Positions 16,491-26,332 are shown, counted from the stretch's first letter. The stretch: DNA of 64,000 bases from Solibacillus sp040274725 (GCA_040274725.1 JBEMAQ010000019.1:14857-78856); one strand, 5' to 3'. Notes: a model not told the origin generated them from the letters alone. Made by a program: numbers and translations.

Positions 16491-16516
16491 AAAACAGCCT
16501 AGCTAAGGCTGTTTTC
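16490..16516. terminator. Bidirectional terminator between convergent genes
   Basis: GAAAACAGCC (16490-16499) and GGCTGTTTTC (16507-16516) form a perfect 10-bp stem with T-rich ends on both strands. It separates the GIY-YIG gene from the AlbA_2 gene. Confidence 0.9.
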
Positions 16517-17404
16517 TTATTTCTTTAACTGTACTTTCCACAAAAACTTCCCCTTAACAAATATAAATCCACCAGAATAAGTCGCAACATATTCTTTATC
16601 ATCTGCATCAACAAATGTAACTTTTAAATTCAATTTCTTTTCGGTCACACCATCTGGATCGATTCCTAGAGGAAAGCATTGCGTAGATGTGAAGCCGAAT
16701 TCGAAGTAATTGACTATCTCATCTTTAGGAGCCAATTTCAGTTGATAATCTGCTCCAATGATATTATCTCTCGTTCCATATAAGCGATGTGAAGTTAATA
16801 GTTGATTGTCTTCGTAGATTTCTAAGCAACCCCAAGTAATTGTAAGTGGCTTGTTTGAGTAATTACTTATTTTACAACGTAAATCAACACATCCAGTTTC
16901 AGATTTAGTCGCATAGAGTTGACCATCTAATATCTTTAATTCAACGTTATCAACCTCATACATCCTATTTAAATCTGCTCGTGTGACAAAGTCATTAGTA
17001 GCTCCTCTTCGAATCCACATCGTTCCTTTATTTATTTTATCTTTATACTTCTTTTTCATTATATAAGGTCTGTTATCAGGCCTAATTTCTAACACTTGAA
17101 ACTTCTTCTCAATATACATAACAGAATGGAGTTTGATATCTAAATGGGGTTCAATGTTCTCAAATAGGAGTTGGTCAATGGTTGATTGATCAACAAATGA
17201 TTCTAATCCTATGAGCTCTTTGGCATTTTCACGATCTTTTACACCATATACAATGTGTTTCTTTTCTTTTGAATGGCCATTTGCAAAGCTAAGAACATCT
17301 TTAAGCAGGTCGGAGTAATTATTTGAATGATAAAAATTACTTTTAAAATCAACGGTTTCACCTTCTGCTAATGCTAATAAATGCTCGAATTGTTCAAGAT
17401 TCAA
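16517..17404 (-). CDS. Schlafen/AlbA_2 domain ATP-binding protein
   Basis: This is a 295-aa protein. The N-terminal 150 residues show the AlbA_2 (Schlafen AAA_4) pattern: EGETVDFKSNF, then LKDVLSFANG, HIVYGVKD, and later PYIMKKK with MWIRRGATNDF. The C-terminal half is beta-rich (EIYEDNQLL, LNLKVTFVDADD) and not recognised; an immunoglobulin-like fold is plausible. AlbA_2 proteins bind nucleic acid and are common in defence islands and as regulators. It is divergent from hsdM (112 nt apart), so it could control or assist the adjacent type I system. Confidence 0.83.
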   Translation of the reverse strand: MNLEQFEHLLALAEGETVDFKSNFYHSNNYSDLLKDVLSFANGHSKEKKHIVYGVKDRENAKELIGLESFVDQSTIDQLLFENIEPHLDIKLHSVMYIEKKFQVLEIRPDNRPYIMKKKYKDKINKGTMWIRRGATNDFVTRADLNRMYEVDNVELKILDGQLYATKSETGCVDLRCKISNYSNKPLTITWGCLEIYEDNQLLTSHRLYGTRDNIIGADYQLKLAPKDEIVNYFEFGFTSTQCFPLGIDPDGVTEKKLNLKVTFVDADDKEYVATYSGGFIFVKGKFLWKVQLKK

Positions 17405-17516
17405 TTATGTCACCTACTTATTGAGTTAAGATTATAAATATCTCTATTTTCCTATATAATATAAAGTATAATTAAAATAAATGATATGTAAATATAAGTA
17501 AATTAGGGGTGTTTAA

Positions 17517-19037
17517 ATGACAACAGCAAATTTAGGTTTTGAAGAAAAGCTATGGCAGATGGCAGACCGTCTGCGTGGTTCGATGGATTCAGGTGAATAT
17601 AAAAACGTAGTGTTAGGGCTACTTTTCTTAAAATATGTATCAGATGCATTTGAGGAACTTTATGCGCAATTAAAAGAAGATGATTGGGCAGATGAAGAAG
17701 ACCGCGACGAATACGCAGCAGAAAACATTTTCTTTGTGCCTCAAGAAGCACGCTGGTCGTTCATTAAAGACAATGCAAAGAAACCAGAAATCGGTCAGTT
17801 AATCGATAAAGCGATGATTGCGATTGAAAAGGAAAACCCTTCATTAACAGGTGTTTTACCGAAGAACTATGCACGACCAGAGTTAGACAAAACACGCTTA
17901 GGAGAAACGATTGACCTGTTCTCGTTTAAAGTAGGCGATAAAGAAAGCCGTTCAAAAGATATTTTAGGTCGTGTATATGAATACTTCTTAACAAAATTCG
18001 CTGCATCAGAAGGAAAGAATGGTGGAGAGTTCTATACACCAGCTTCTGTCGTACGTTTAATTGTAGAAATGCTACAACCTTATAAAGGGCGTATTTATGA
18101 CCCAGCTTGCGGTTCAGGTGGCATGTTCGTACAATCTGAGAAATTTGTGGAAGAACATCAAGGGAAACTTGGTGATATCTCAGTGTATGGTCAAGAATTC
18201 AATCCAACAACATGGAAACTTTGTAAAATGAACTTAGCGATTCGTGGAATTGATGGTAACTTAGGATCTCATAATGCGGATACATTCCATAATGATTTAC
18301 ACAAAGGGTTAAAAGCTGATTACATTATGGCAAATCCTCCATTCAATATTAAATCATGGGGTGCTAGCAAATTAACTGAGGACGTTCGTTGGCAATACGG
18401 TATGCCACCAGAAAGTAATGCCAACTATGCTTGGATTCAGCATATGGTTTCTAAACTTGCACCAGCAGGAACAGCAGGCTTTGTATTAGCAAATGGTTCC
18501 ATGTCTTCTAATACAAATAATGAAGGCGAAATTCGTAAAAACTTAATTGAAGCAGACTTAGTAGAATGTATCGTTACGTTACCGGGACAACTATTCTATT
18601 CAACACAAATTCCAGTATGTATTTGGTTTATGTCGAAGGATAAATCTAAAACAGGAAAGCGTGACCGTAGAAATGAAATTTTATTTATTGATGCACGTAA
18701 ATTAGGCTTCATGGCAGACCGTACACATAAAGAATTTTCTGATTTAGATATTCAACAAATTACAAAAGCATTCCATACATGGCGTGGAACTGCTGAAGGT
18801 GAATATGAGGATGTACTAGGTTTCTGTAAAGCAGCAACACTTGAAGAAGTTCGAAATAATGATTACATTTTAACACCGGGTCGCTATGTAGGTTTAGAGG
18901 AAGTAGAAGATGATGGCGAACCTTTTGAAGAAAAAATGACACGTTTAACGACAGAACTAGCTGAGCACTTTGAGGAATCAAAAGAGCTAGAAGACCAAAT
19001 TCGCCGAGTACTTGGGGGGATTGGATATGGATTCTAA
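17517..19037 (+). CDS. hsdM: Type I restriction-modification DNA methyltransferase subunit M
   Basis: This is a 506-aa adenine-N6 methyltransferase. HsdM_N covers about 5-140, then the SAM-binding motif I DPACGSGGMF near 195-204 and catalytic motif IV NPPFN near 273-277. The C-terminus is helical. HsdM forms an M2S1 methylase with HsdS and the full R2M2S1 complex with HsdR. An AGGGGTG RBS and a TATAAT (17455-17460) precede it. It overlaps hsdS by 11 bp and starts a three-gene operon. Confidence 0.97.
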   Translation: MTTANLGFEEKLWQMADRLRGSMDSGEYKNVVLGLLFLKYVSDAFEELYAQLKEDDWADEEDRDEYAAENIFFVPQEARWSFIKDNAKKPEIGQLIDKAMIAIEKENPSLTGVLPKNYARPELDKTRLGETIDLFSFKVGDKESRSKDILGRVYEYFLTKFAASEGKNGGEFYTPASVVRLIVEMLQPYKGRIYDPACGSGGMFVQSEKFVEEHQGKLGDISVYGQEFNPTTWKLCKMNLAIRGIDGNLGSHNADTFHNDLHKGLKADYIMANPPFNIKSWGASKLTEDVRWQYGMPPESNANYAWIQHMVSKLAPAGTAGFVLANGSMSSNTNNEGEIRKNLIEADLVECIVTLPGQLFYSTQIPVCIWFMSKDKSKTGKRDRRNEILFIDARKLGFMADRTHKEFSDLDIQQITKAFHTWRGTAEGEYEDVLGFCKAATLEEVRNNDYILTPGRYVGLEEVEDDGEPFEEKMTRLTTELAEHFEESKELEDQIRRVLGGIGYGF

Positions 19038-20244
19038 CAATTGGAAAAAATACAAATGGGGAGAAATATCTGAACTTAAATATGGTAAAGCTCTAAAAGG
19101 ATATAAGGAGAAATTAAGTGGTGTAAGAGTTTTTGGGACGAATGGTCCGATAGGGTTTACTGAAGAGCCTTTAGCAGACGGACCATCAGTTATTATTGGA
19201 AGAAAAGGTGCATATAGAGGCGTTCATTATACAGATGCTCCTTTTTATGTAATTGATACAGCATTTTATTTAGTTCCAAAAATTAAAATGAATATGAAAT
19301 GGGTATATTATGAACTTCTATTAAAAGATATAAATTCTATGGATAGTGGTTCAGCTATTCCTTCTACTAGTAAAGAGGACTTTTATAGTTTAGAGAGTGG
19401 AATTCCCCCGCTTAAAGTTCAAAATAATATAGTTGCTTTTTTAGATTTATTCGAATCAAAGATTGAAAATAATTTATCCGTCATTCGTAATCTGGAAGAA
19501 CTGTCTAGTTCGTTATTTAAAAGATGGTTCATTGACTTTGAATTTCCCAATGAACAAGGTTTACCATATCGCTCTAGTGGTGGGGAAATGATTGAAAGCG
19601 AGCTAGGTAAAATACCTAAGAATTGGACTGTTAAAAGTTTAAGTGAAATTACAGATAAATTTACAACGGGTTTAAATCCTCGGAAAAATTTTGTACTAGG
19701 ACAAGGTCGAAATTTTTATGTAACTATAAAAAATATGGGGAATAATATTATTGTTTTAAATGAAAAGTGTGACAAAATAGATGATGAGGCATTAAAAATA
19801 ATCAATAAAAGATCGGATTTAAAAAAGGGAGATGTATTATTTTCTGGTATAGGAACAATCGGAAGAGTTTATTTAATTCAAAAAGAACCTAAAAATTGGA
19901 ATATAAGTGAATCTATTTTCACTCTAAGACATAACTCGACAATAAGCAGTGAATATTTATATCAATTAATGTTATCTGAAAACATACAAAAATATAGTTT
20001 GTCATTAGCGAGTGGAAGTGTTCAAAAAGGAATTAGAAAAACAGATTTATTAAATTATAAATTAGCCATATCTAATAATTCTATTGAAAATCAATTCTCA
20101 CTATTAATTAAACCATGGATAGAGAGTGTTCATAATTTAAATGAGGAAAACTTAAAGTTAAGAAATTTGAGGGACATTCTTCTTCCTAAATTTCTATCAG
20201 GCGAAATCGAAATCCCAGGCGAAAGTGTGGTTGAACCTTCATGA
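19027..20244 (+). CDS. hsdS: Type I restriction-modification specificity subunit S
   Basis: This is a 405-aa specificity subunit with two target-recognition domains (about 5-150 and 200-360) separated by conserved coiled helices (LDLFESKIENNLSVIRNLEELSS; and the second copy near IESVHNLNEENLKLRNLRD). The two domains differ in sequence, so the recognised site should be bipartite and asymmetric. Start ATG 19027 is preferred over TTG 19012 because GGGGGGA lies 6 nt upstream. The coding sequence of both TRDs is more AT-rich than hsdM and hsdR, consistent with the usual exchange of specificity modules. The 3' end overlaps hsdR by 4 bp (ATGA). Confidence 0.96.
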   Translation: MDSNNWKKYKWGEISELKYGKALKGYKEKLSGVRVFGTNGPIGFTEEPLADGPSVIIGRKGAYRGVHYTDAPFYVIDTAFYLVPKIKMNMKWVYYELLLKDINSMDSGSAIPSTSKEDFYSLESGIPPLKVQNNIVAFLDLFESKIENNLSVIRNLEELSSSLFKRWFIDFEFPNEQGLPYRSSGGEMIESELGKIPKNWTVKSLSEITDKFTTGLNPRKNFVLGQGRNFYVTIKNMGNNIIVLNEKCDKIDDEALKIINKRSDLKKGDVLFSGIGTIGRVYLIQKEPKNWNISESIFTLRHNSTISSEYLYQLMLSENIQKYSLSLASGSVQKGIRKTDLLNYKLAISNNSIENQFSLLIKPWIESVHNLNEENLKLRNLRDILLPKFLSGEIEIPGESVVEPS

Positions 20245-23200
20245 GTGAATTTAAATATTTAGAATCAGATTTAGAGGAAGCTACACTTGAATGGCTGGCT
20301 GAGATGGATTATTCCATCTTGGCTGGACCTGATATTGCACATGATGGTGATTATCCAGAGCGTGATAGTTACCATGATGTTGTATTAACAGAGCGTTTAC
20401 GTGAGGCTTTGGTTCGCATTAATAAAAGCGTACCGCGTGAAGCAATTGATTTAGCTGTGCAACGTATTGAAGCAAATGAATCACCTGATTTAATCGTAAA
20501 TAATCAAAAGTTTCATCAAATGGTGACAGATGGTGTAGACATTCAGCTTCAAGGCAAAGATGGCTATAATCTAACGGTTAAAGTATGGCTTTTTGATTTT
20601 GAAAATTATAAAAATAACAGTTTTGTAGCGGTGAATCAATTCACTGTAATAGAAGGAAATCAAAATAAGCGTCCGGATGTGCTTGTTTTTGTGAATGGCT
20701 TACCTTTAGTTGTTATTGAGCTAAAGAACGCTACAAATGAAAATACGGGTATTTCAGAAGGCTATAATCAACTACAAACGTATAAGCAAATGATTCCAAC
20801 ACTATTCCGTTATAATGCATTTTTAGTAACGAGTGATGGTGTAAATGCGCGTGTTGGTTCTTTAACTGCGAATGAAGAACGTTTTATGGCTTGGCGTACG
20901 ATTGATGGTACGGAACTGGCTCCGACTTCGTTATCACAGTTAGATGTTTTACTAAAAGGTATGCTGGCACCAGAGCGTATTTTAGATATTTTACGTAACT
21001 TTATTTTGTTCCAAACAGATGGAGAAAGAATTTTTAAAATTTTAGCTGCGTATCACCAATATCACGCGGTTAACAAAGCAGTTGAAAAAGCTGAGATTGC
21101 AGTAAAGGGTGACCATCGAATCGGTGTTGTTTGGCATACGCAAGGGTCAGGTAAAAGTTTATCGATGGTGTTCTATGCTGCGAAATTAATTCAAACAATG
21201 AATAATCCAACAATTGTTGTATTGACAGACCGTAATGACTTAGATGACCAGCTGTATTCAACGTTTTCTATGTCGAAGGCGATTTTACGTCAAAGTCCTA
21301 CGCAAGCAGAAGACCGAGAGCATCTTCGTAAATTACTTTCTGTTGAAGCTGGTGGTGTTATCTTTACAACACTTCAGAAATTTTCGCCAGATGAAGATAC
21401 GGGGACGATGCCATGCTTAACAGACCGTTCAAACGTAATTGTTATGGCAGATGAGGCTCACCGTTCTCAGTATGGTTTTGATGCTAAGGTAAGTAAAAAG
21501 GATGCTGAAACAAAGTATGGTTTTGCAAAATATGTACGTGATGCATTACCAAACGCTTCATTCGTTGGTTTTACAGGCACACCAGTAGAAGCATCTGATA
21601 AAAACACACCTGCTGTATTCGGGGATTATATTGATATTTACGATATGACTCAAGCTGTTGAGGATGGTGCAACCGTTAAAATCTTCTACGAAAGTCGTAT
21701 TATTCCATTAGAATTACCCACAGGATTAAATTTAGATGACGAATATGAAGCAATTACAGAAGACCAAGAGCAAAATATTAAAGAAAGCTTGAAGTCGAAA
21801 TGGTCTCGTTTAGAAGCAGTAGCAGGTGCTAATTCACGTGTAAAATGTTTAGCAGAAGATATTGTAAAGCATTATGAAGAACGACAAGAAGCGATGTTCG
21901 GTAAATCAATGGTCGTTGTCATGTCTCGCCGTATTGCAATTGATTTATATAAAGAAATCGTCGCACTACGTCCGGATTGGCATTCAGATGACGATGATAA
22001 AGGCGTTATTAAAATCGTTATGACCGGTTCTTCAAGTGACCCTGTTGAATGGCAGCCATTTATCGGGAATAAGCGTCGACGTGAATATTTAGCACGTCGT
22101 ATGAAAGATAATGATGATCCGTTAAAAATCGTTATTGTTCGTGACATGTGGCTAACAGGATTTGATGTTCCTTCAATGAACACGATGTATATTGATAAGC
22201 CGATGAAAGGTCATAACTTAATGCAAGCTATTGCGCGTGTAAACCGTGTATTTAAAGATAAACCGGGTGGCTTAATCGTTGACTACATAGGCATTGCAGA
22301 AAGCTTAAAAGAGGCACTTCACCAGTACACAGAGAGTGATAAACGTACAGCGGGTGTTGATACAAATGTTGCGGTGAATATTATGTTAGAGAAGCATGAA
22401 ATCATTACTGAAATGCTTTATGAGCATGATTACAGCAAGTTTGAATCAGAGAAATCTTCAGAACGTATGACAGCTATTATCGCAACGATGGACTATATTT
22501 TAGGTTTAGGAGACGATGAAAAGCGCCGTTTCTTAAATACGGTGACAGAGTTAGCGAAAGCATTTGCATTATGTGCAACGACAGAAGAAGCTCAAGAGTT
22601 GAATGCTGAAATTGGATTCTTTAAAGCGGTTAAGGCAAGCTTACTAAAGAGCATTAGCGATGGTAGCAAACGTAAAACACCAGCGCAAATGGAAGCTCAG
22701 CTAAATCAGCTCATTTCAAAGTCTGTTATTTCAGAAGAAGTGGTGGATATTTATAAAACGCTTGGTTTAGAGAATCCCGACATCTCGATTTTATCAGACC
22801 AGTTCTTAGAAGACGTAAAGGCCATGCCACATAAAAACCTTGCCGTAGAGCTTCTAAGTCGCCTTTTAAACGGTAAAGTGAAGGCAGTTCAACATACAAA
22901 CCTAATTCAAGCTCGTAAGTTCTCAGAGATGTTAGAAAACGCACTGAATAAGTACAACAAACGTGCAATCGAAACATCTAAAGTAATCGAGGAACTAATT
23001 GAATTAGCAAAAGAAATGGATACCGCGCATAAACGTGGTGAAGCAGCCGGTCTTATTAGAGAGGAAGTTGCATTTTATGACGCACTAGCTTCACACGAAA
23101 CTGCTGAGCAAGTTCTTGGTGATGAAACGTTAAAACTAATTGCACACGAACTAACAAAATCGATTAAAGAAAATATGTCGATTGACTGGAACCTACGTGA

Positions 23201-23345
23201 ATCGGCGAGGGCTAAGATGCGTATTACGGTGAAGAGATTACTTAAGAAATATGGTTATCCACCTGATTTTCAGAAGGATGCTGTTGATACAGTTATTAAA
23301 CAAGCCGAATTAATGGCTCAGATGGAGTTTGATTTGCAGTATTAG
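20241..23345 (+). CDS. hsdR: Type I restriction endonuclease subunit R
   Basis: This is a 1034-aa motor/nuclease subunit of normal length. The N-terminal PD-(D/E)xK nuclease contains RPDVLVFVNGLPLVVIELKN (about 148-167). The SF2 translocase has Walker A TQGSGKS (near 297), the DEAH box MADEAHRSQ and GFTGTPVE. A helical C-terminal DUF3387-like region ends the protein, including SIDWNLRESARAKMRITVKR. The start overlaps hsdS. All recognisable catalytic motifs are intact, so the system is probably active. The last ~60 residues resemble the tail of the PIN protein encoded at 23557. Confidence 0.97.
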   Translation: MSEFKYLESDLEEATLEWLAEMDYSILAGPDIAHDGDYPERDSYHDVVLTERLREALVRINKSVPREAIDLAVQRIEANESPDLIVNNQKFHQMVTDGVDIQLQGKDGYNLTVKVWLFDFENYKNNSFVAVNQFTVIEGNQNKRPDVLVFVNGLPLVVIELKNATNENTGISEGYNQLQTYKQMIPTLFRYNAFLVTSDGVNARVGSLTANEERFMAWRTIDGTELAPTSLSQLDVLLKGMLAPERILDILRNFILFQTDGERIFKILAAYHQYHAVNKAVEKAEIAVKGDHRIGVVWHTQGSGKSLSMVFYAAKLIQTMNNPTIVVLTDRNDLDDQLYSTFSMSKAILRQSPTQAEDREHLRKLLSVEAGGVIFTTLQKFSPDEDTGTMPCLTDRSNVIVMADEAHRSQYGFDAKVSKKDAETKYGFAKYVRDALPNASFVGFTGTPVEASDKNTPAVFGDYIDIYDMTQAVEDGATVKIFYESRIIPLELPTGLNLDDEYEAITEDQEQNIKESLKSKWSRLEAVAGANSRVKCLAEDIVKHYEERQEAMFGKSMVVVMSRRIAIDLYKEIVALRPDWHSDDDDKGVIKIVMTGSSSDPVEWQPFIGNKRRREYLARRMKDNDDPLKIVIVRDMWLTGFDVPSMNTMYIDKPMKGHNLMQAIARVNRVFKDKPGGLIVDYIGIAESLKEALHQYTESDKRTAGVDTNVAVNIMLEKHEIITEMLYEHDYSKFESEKSSERMTAIIATMDYILGLGDDEKRRFLNTVTELAKAFALCATTEEAQELNAEIGFFKAVKASLLKSISDGSKRKTPAQMEAQLNQLISKSVISEEVVDIYKTLGLENPDISILSDQFLEDVKAMPHKNLAVELLSRLLNGKVKAVQHTNLIQARKFSEMLENALNKYNKRAIETSKVIEELIELAKEMDTAHKRGEAAGLIREEVAFYDALASHETAEQVLGDETLKLIAHELTKSIKENMSIDWNLRESARAKMRITVKRLLKKYGYPPDFQKDAVDTVIKQAELMAQMEFDLQY

Positions 23346-23351
23346 TAGATT

Positions 23352-23387
23352 AAAAGAGTTCTTTAGAATATTAAAGAACTCTTTTTA
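23352..23387 (+). terminator. Rho-independent terminator of the hsd operon
   Basis: AAAAGAGTTCTTTA (23352-23365) pairs with TAAAGAACTCTTTT (23372-23385), followed by a T. Confidence 0.92.
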
Positions 23388-23556
23388 AAACTAATTTTAA
23401 CGTGTCGTCGATTAAAGTTAGTAGATTAAAAATAACTTAATATCATAATGAAATCCCCATTAGAATAACAGGAATTAAATGTTATCTGAAGAATTAATCA
23501 GTGCCGAAGAGGTTGACTTTAATGCAATATAAATAAATATTTGAAAGGTGAGAATT

Positions 23557-24969
23557 TTGAAAACATTTATTATTTTTGATACAAATATCTTATTCAATAG
23601 ATCCTATGAGGATTTTTCAGCTTTTACAATAAATTCTTTTTATGATGAAATTCAGGGTAAGATAGAAAGGCAGGATGTAATTGATAAATTTGAACTTTTA
23701 ATTCCTGAAATTACCTTGAAGGAACTTTTTAAACAGCAATTAACTGCATTTTATAACAGTTTAAAAGACATAAAAGATTCAAAAGCTAAATTTGAAAATA
23801 TTTATGAGGTAAATATAAATGTAGATGAAAAATTTGATTATGAAAAATTTCTAAAGGAAAAACAGGAACAATACATAGCTAGTAAAGGAATAAATAAGAT
23901 AGAGGTATGTAGTAACAATAAGTTTTCTAATATAGTAGATAGAGCATTAAATAAAAAAGCTCCTTTTGAAGGTAAAGAGAAAAATTCTGACAAAGGATTT
24001 AAAGATGTATTAATATGGGAATCTATATTAGAGTACGCTGAAAATAATAAAGGTGAGTATATTTTTTTCACAGTCGATAAAGGATTTAAAGCAGATTTAA
24101 TAGACGAATTTTATGATAGAACTGGTAGCAATATTAATATATTTGGAAGAGATGATAGGAACAAATTAGATAGGTTAATTGAAAGATATTCAGACGAAAA
24201 GAATTTTAAAGATTTATTTCTTTTTATTCAGAGTTCAGTTTCAGAAATTGTAGATGATTTGATAGAAGATTTAAATGTTTTCTTTAAAAAGGATTTCATA
24301 AAAATTAATGGATTGAAATGTATGGTTAATGGTTTAAGTCTTGAAGATAGAATTATAGACTTGAATGAAATAGGGGATGGGGTATATAAATTTGGTATTA
24401 ATGGAGTTTTAGAAGCAGGGAAAAAAGGTATTTCTTATAATCTGAAGATATCTATGTATTTTATAGTTGAAATAGTTGAACCTAAAAATTTAAATATAGA
24501 AACAATTATTTTGGATGGTATTGATGCTTTTACTTTTGAGGATGATGCAGTGAGCATTGAAGATATTAAATATTCTTACATAATTAAAGATGAAGCGGCA
24601 GAAGTAGAAGAAGTAGAAGAAGAAGAAGAAGTAGAAGAAGAAGTGGAAGAAGAAGTAGAAGAAGAAGTAGAAGAAGTAGGAGGAATTATTTCAATCGATA
24701 TTCCAATAAATGAAATAAATATAGAATTAAAAAAAGCCTTTTCAGGAACCGAAGTTGAAAATGACCCGATCTTATTAAATGAATTGTCTGAGGAAATAGT
24801 TAAAAATTACACCCTTGATTGGTATAAATTCGAAAGTAAAAAAGCCAAATTAAGATTAGCTATAAAAAGATTCCTTAAATCAAAAAAATTCCAATTAGAA
24901 GAACAGGAACTAATTCAAAATACTTTTGAAAAATTTATAGAAAGCTATGGAATCATCAATCAAACATAA
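23557..24969 (+). CDS. PIN-domain protein with an HsdR-like C-terminal tail
   Basis: This is a ~470-aa protein. The N-terminal PIN-like nuclease (about 1-185) has FIIFDTNILF, a conserved Glu in PEITLKELF, KGFKDVLIWESILEY and FFTVDKGFKAD, giving the acidic triad/tetrad. A middle region of unknown fold (about 185-345) is followed by an almost pure Glu/Val linker (about 350-375). A C-terminal ~60-residue segment (ELSEEIVKNYTLDWYKFES, then KKAKLRLAIKRFLK) lines up with the end of HsdR next door (SIDWNLRESARAKMR, ITVKRLLKK). TTG 23557 is favoured by GAAAGGTG at 23543-23550; GTG 23548 is possible. A role as a second effector attached to the type I complex is an inference. Confidence 0.75.
   Translation: MKTFIIFDTNILFNRSYEDFSAFTINSFYDEIQGKIERQDVIDKFELLIPEITLKELFKQQLTAFYNSLKDIKDSKAKFENIYEVNINVDEKFDYEKFLKEKQEQYIASKGINKIEVCSNNKFSNIVDRALNKKAPFEGKEKNSDKGFKDVLIWESILEYAENNKGEYIFFTVDKGFKADLIDEFYDRTGSNINIFGRDDRNKLDRLIERYSDEKNFKDLFLFIQSSVSEIVDDLIEDLNVFFKKDFIKINGLKCMVNGLSLEDRIIDLNEIGDGVYKFGINGVLEAGKKGISYNLKISMYFIVEIVEPKNLNIETIILDGIDAFTFEDDAVSIEDIKYSYIIKDEAAEVEEVEEEEEVEEEVEEEVEEEVEEVGGIISIDIPINEINIELKKAFSGTEVENDPILLNELSEEIVKNYTLDWYKFESKKAKLRLAIKRFLKSKKFQLEEQELIQNTFEKFIESYGIINQT
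24601..24680 (+). repeat. GAAGAAGTA-type microsatellite in the PIN gene
   Basis: About 80 bp consist almost entirely of GAA and GTA/GTG codons in a 9-12 bp pattern, coding for an acidic Glu/Val linker. Such tracts are prone to slippage; units are multiples of three, so length changes would keep the frame. Confidence 0.85.
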
Positions 24970-25042
24970 ATATAGTCAAAACCATAGTCAATAAAATCAA
25001 TTGCCCCCGCAAGCATTGATATAACAACATTCTGAGACGGTT

Positions 25043-25070
25043 GGTTCGACTCCCGCCGTCTCCATACATA
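25043..25070 (+). repeat. Attachment site copy 2, junction of the two elements
   Basis: This copy is identical over 28 bp to 6647-6674 at the ssrA end. The DNA upstream of it is not tmRNA-like, as expected for an internal att site made when a second element integrated in tandem. Confidence 0.9.
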
Positions 25071-25110
25071 ATGTGGCTGTAAATGCAGTCATATCAACGA
25101 TTTTCACGAT

Positions 25111-25154
25111 TAGGGATATTGAACGGGAGTTGAACTCTTGAGCAATATCCCTTT
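25111..25154 (+). terminator. Hairpin terminator near the left end of element 2
   Basis: AGGGATATTG (25111-25120) pairs with CAATATCCCT (25142-25151), followed by Ts. It stands just inside the second att copy, analogous to the terminator at 6696-6737, and so may serve as the replacement ssrA terminator of this element. Confidence 0.85.
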
Positions 25155-25231
25155 TCTTATCCCTATGGAAATTACATATTTTAAGCTTATTCAAAGACCT
25201 TCTAATAAGACATATTAGGAGGTTTTTTTCT

Positions 25232-25699
25232 ATGGCAAATAGAAAGCGAAAACATGGTGTATTCGCAGTAAATGGTGATGTAGTGGTTTTATCAAATGCT
25301 AAAGAAGAAAAAGTAGATTGTACGCACATTAATTACGCGCTTGATACGGTATTTAATCAAATGCGAATTGCTGGTAATAGACCGCGCACGATTGAAAGTT
25401 ATGAGTATATTTTTAAACAGTTCGTAGAGGTATGTCATATTGAATATGTGGAGGATATTAACTTAGATAAACTTTATCATTATTTAGATGTATTACAAGT
25501 TACTGCCGCGACTAAACTAATCCGTTTGAAGTCAATTAAAGCAGTTTTAAGTAAGTTTTATAATAATGGTTGGATAAAAGACCGTTTCTGGAGCAATATT
25601 CAAATTAAGATTGATAAGGAAGTAAAGAAGGGAGCGCGGGAGTCTGATATAGAAAAGCTTTTGCAACTAATAGACCAAACAACTTTTATTCTGAATTAG
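25232..25699 (+). pseudogene. Truncated tyrosine recombinase (core-binding domain only)
   Basis: This 155-aa open frame has a SAM-like phage-integrase N-terminal domain (TVFNQMRIAGNRPRTIESY, EYIFKQFVEV, KSIKAVLSKFYNNGWI) but ends before the catalytic Arg/His/Arg/Tyr region. The RBS (AGGAGG, 25217-25222) is good. Full-length relatives have about 300-400 aa, so it is probably a remnant. It could still bind att DNA as a competitor or accessory factor. It stands just inside att copy 2, where an integrase would be expected. Confidence 0.72.
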
Positions 25700-25728
25700 C
25701 GGTTTGCAATTAAATAGGAGAAATCAAA

Positions 25729-26244
25729 ATGACTAATAAAATTGATGGCAGACTTATTAATAAAGCTAAACAACATATTTCATCAACTTATACAGAAGAA
25801 GAAATGGAACAAAAGCCTTTTATTAAATTACATTGTATGCAAGATAAGTATGATGATGAGCAGTTTAAAGTTTTTGTTTCATTAGATAAAGGTTTTATTG
25901 CTAGTGGGGGATTGAGAAACCTCTCTCCCACAGCTTTAAAAGTTTTGTTAGTGATAGCTAGCTTTACTGATAGTGAAGGCTATTCGTGGATTTCACAAGA
26001 AAAAATAGGTGAATTAGTGGGGATTACTAGGCAGCAGGTGGGAAAGGTAATTAACACGGCTCTTATTAATAAAGAATTTGGCGGTAAGGTTCTGTTAAAA
26101 GCGGTGAAATTGAATAAAGGTGAACATCAAAGTATATGTGTTTATAATCCTGTTAATTGCTATTTGGATAAAGTGTTTGTAGATTCTGATAGTTATATTT
26201 TTGAAGGAAATGATTACAACGATAATATGGAACTTATAAAATGA
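25729..26244 (+). CDS. Winged-helix protein, possibly RepA-like initiator N-terminus
   Basis: This 171-aa protein has a central helix-turn-helix (about 65-125; LSPTALKVLLVIASF, WISQEKIGELVGITRQQVGKVI) of the kind found in plasmid and phage replication initiators and in GntR/MarR-like regulators. Flanking sequence is not recognised. It follows the truncated integrase after 30 nt with a GGAG RBS and ends before a terminator. A role in replication or control of the 5-kb element is inferred. Confidence 0.68.
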   Translation: MTNKIDGRLINKAKQHISSTYTEEEMEQKPFIKLHCMQDKYDDEQFKVFVSLDKGFIASGGLRNLSPTALKVLLVIASFTDSEGYSWISQEKIGELVGITRQQVGKVINTALINKEFGGKVLLKAVKLNKGEHQSICVYNPVNCYLDKVFVDSDSYIFEGNDYNDNMELIK

Positions 26245-26298
26245 AATTACTTAAGTTTATAGAATTATTAAAATTAATAACTTTATACAATTATTTAA

Positions 26299-26332
26299 AG
26301 GGATTCGGCTATTTTGCTGAATCTCTTTTTTA
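26299..26332 (+). terminator. Rho-independent terminator
   Basis: AGGGATTCGGC (26299-26309) pairs with GCTGAATCTCT (26316-26326), then a T run. It separates the winged-helix gene from the phosphoesterase operon. Confidence 0.88.

Noticed and set aside
24601..24680. CRISPR or tandem-repeat array
   Set aside because: The repeats are codon-level GAA/GTA units within an open frame, with no spacers. No CRISPR array was seen anywhere in the window.
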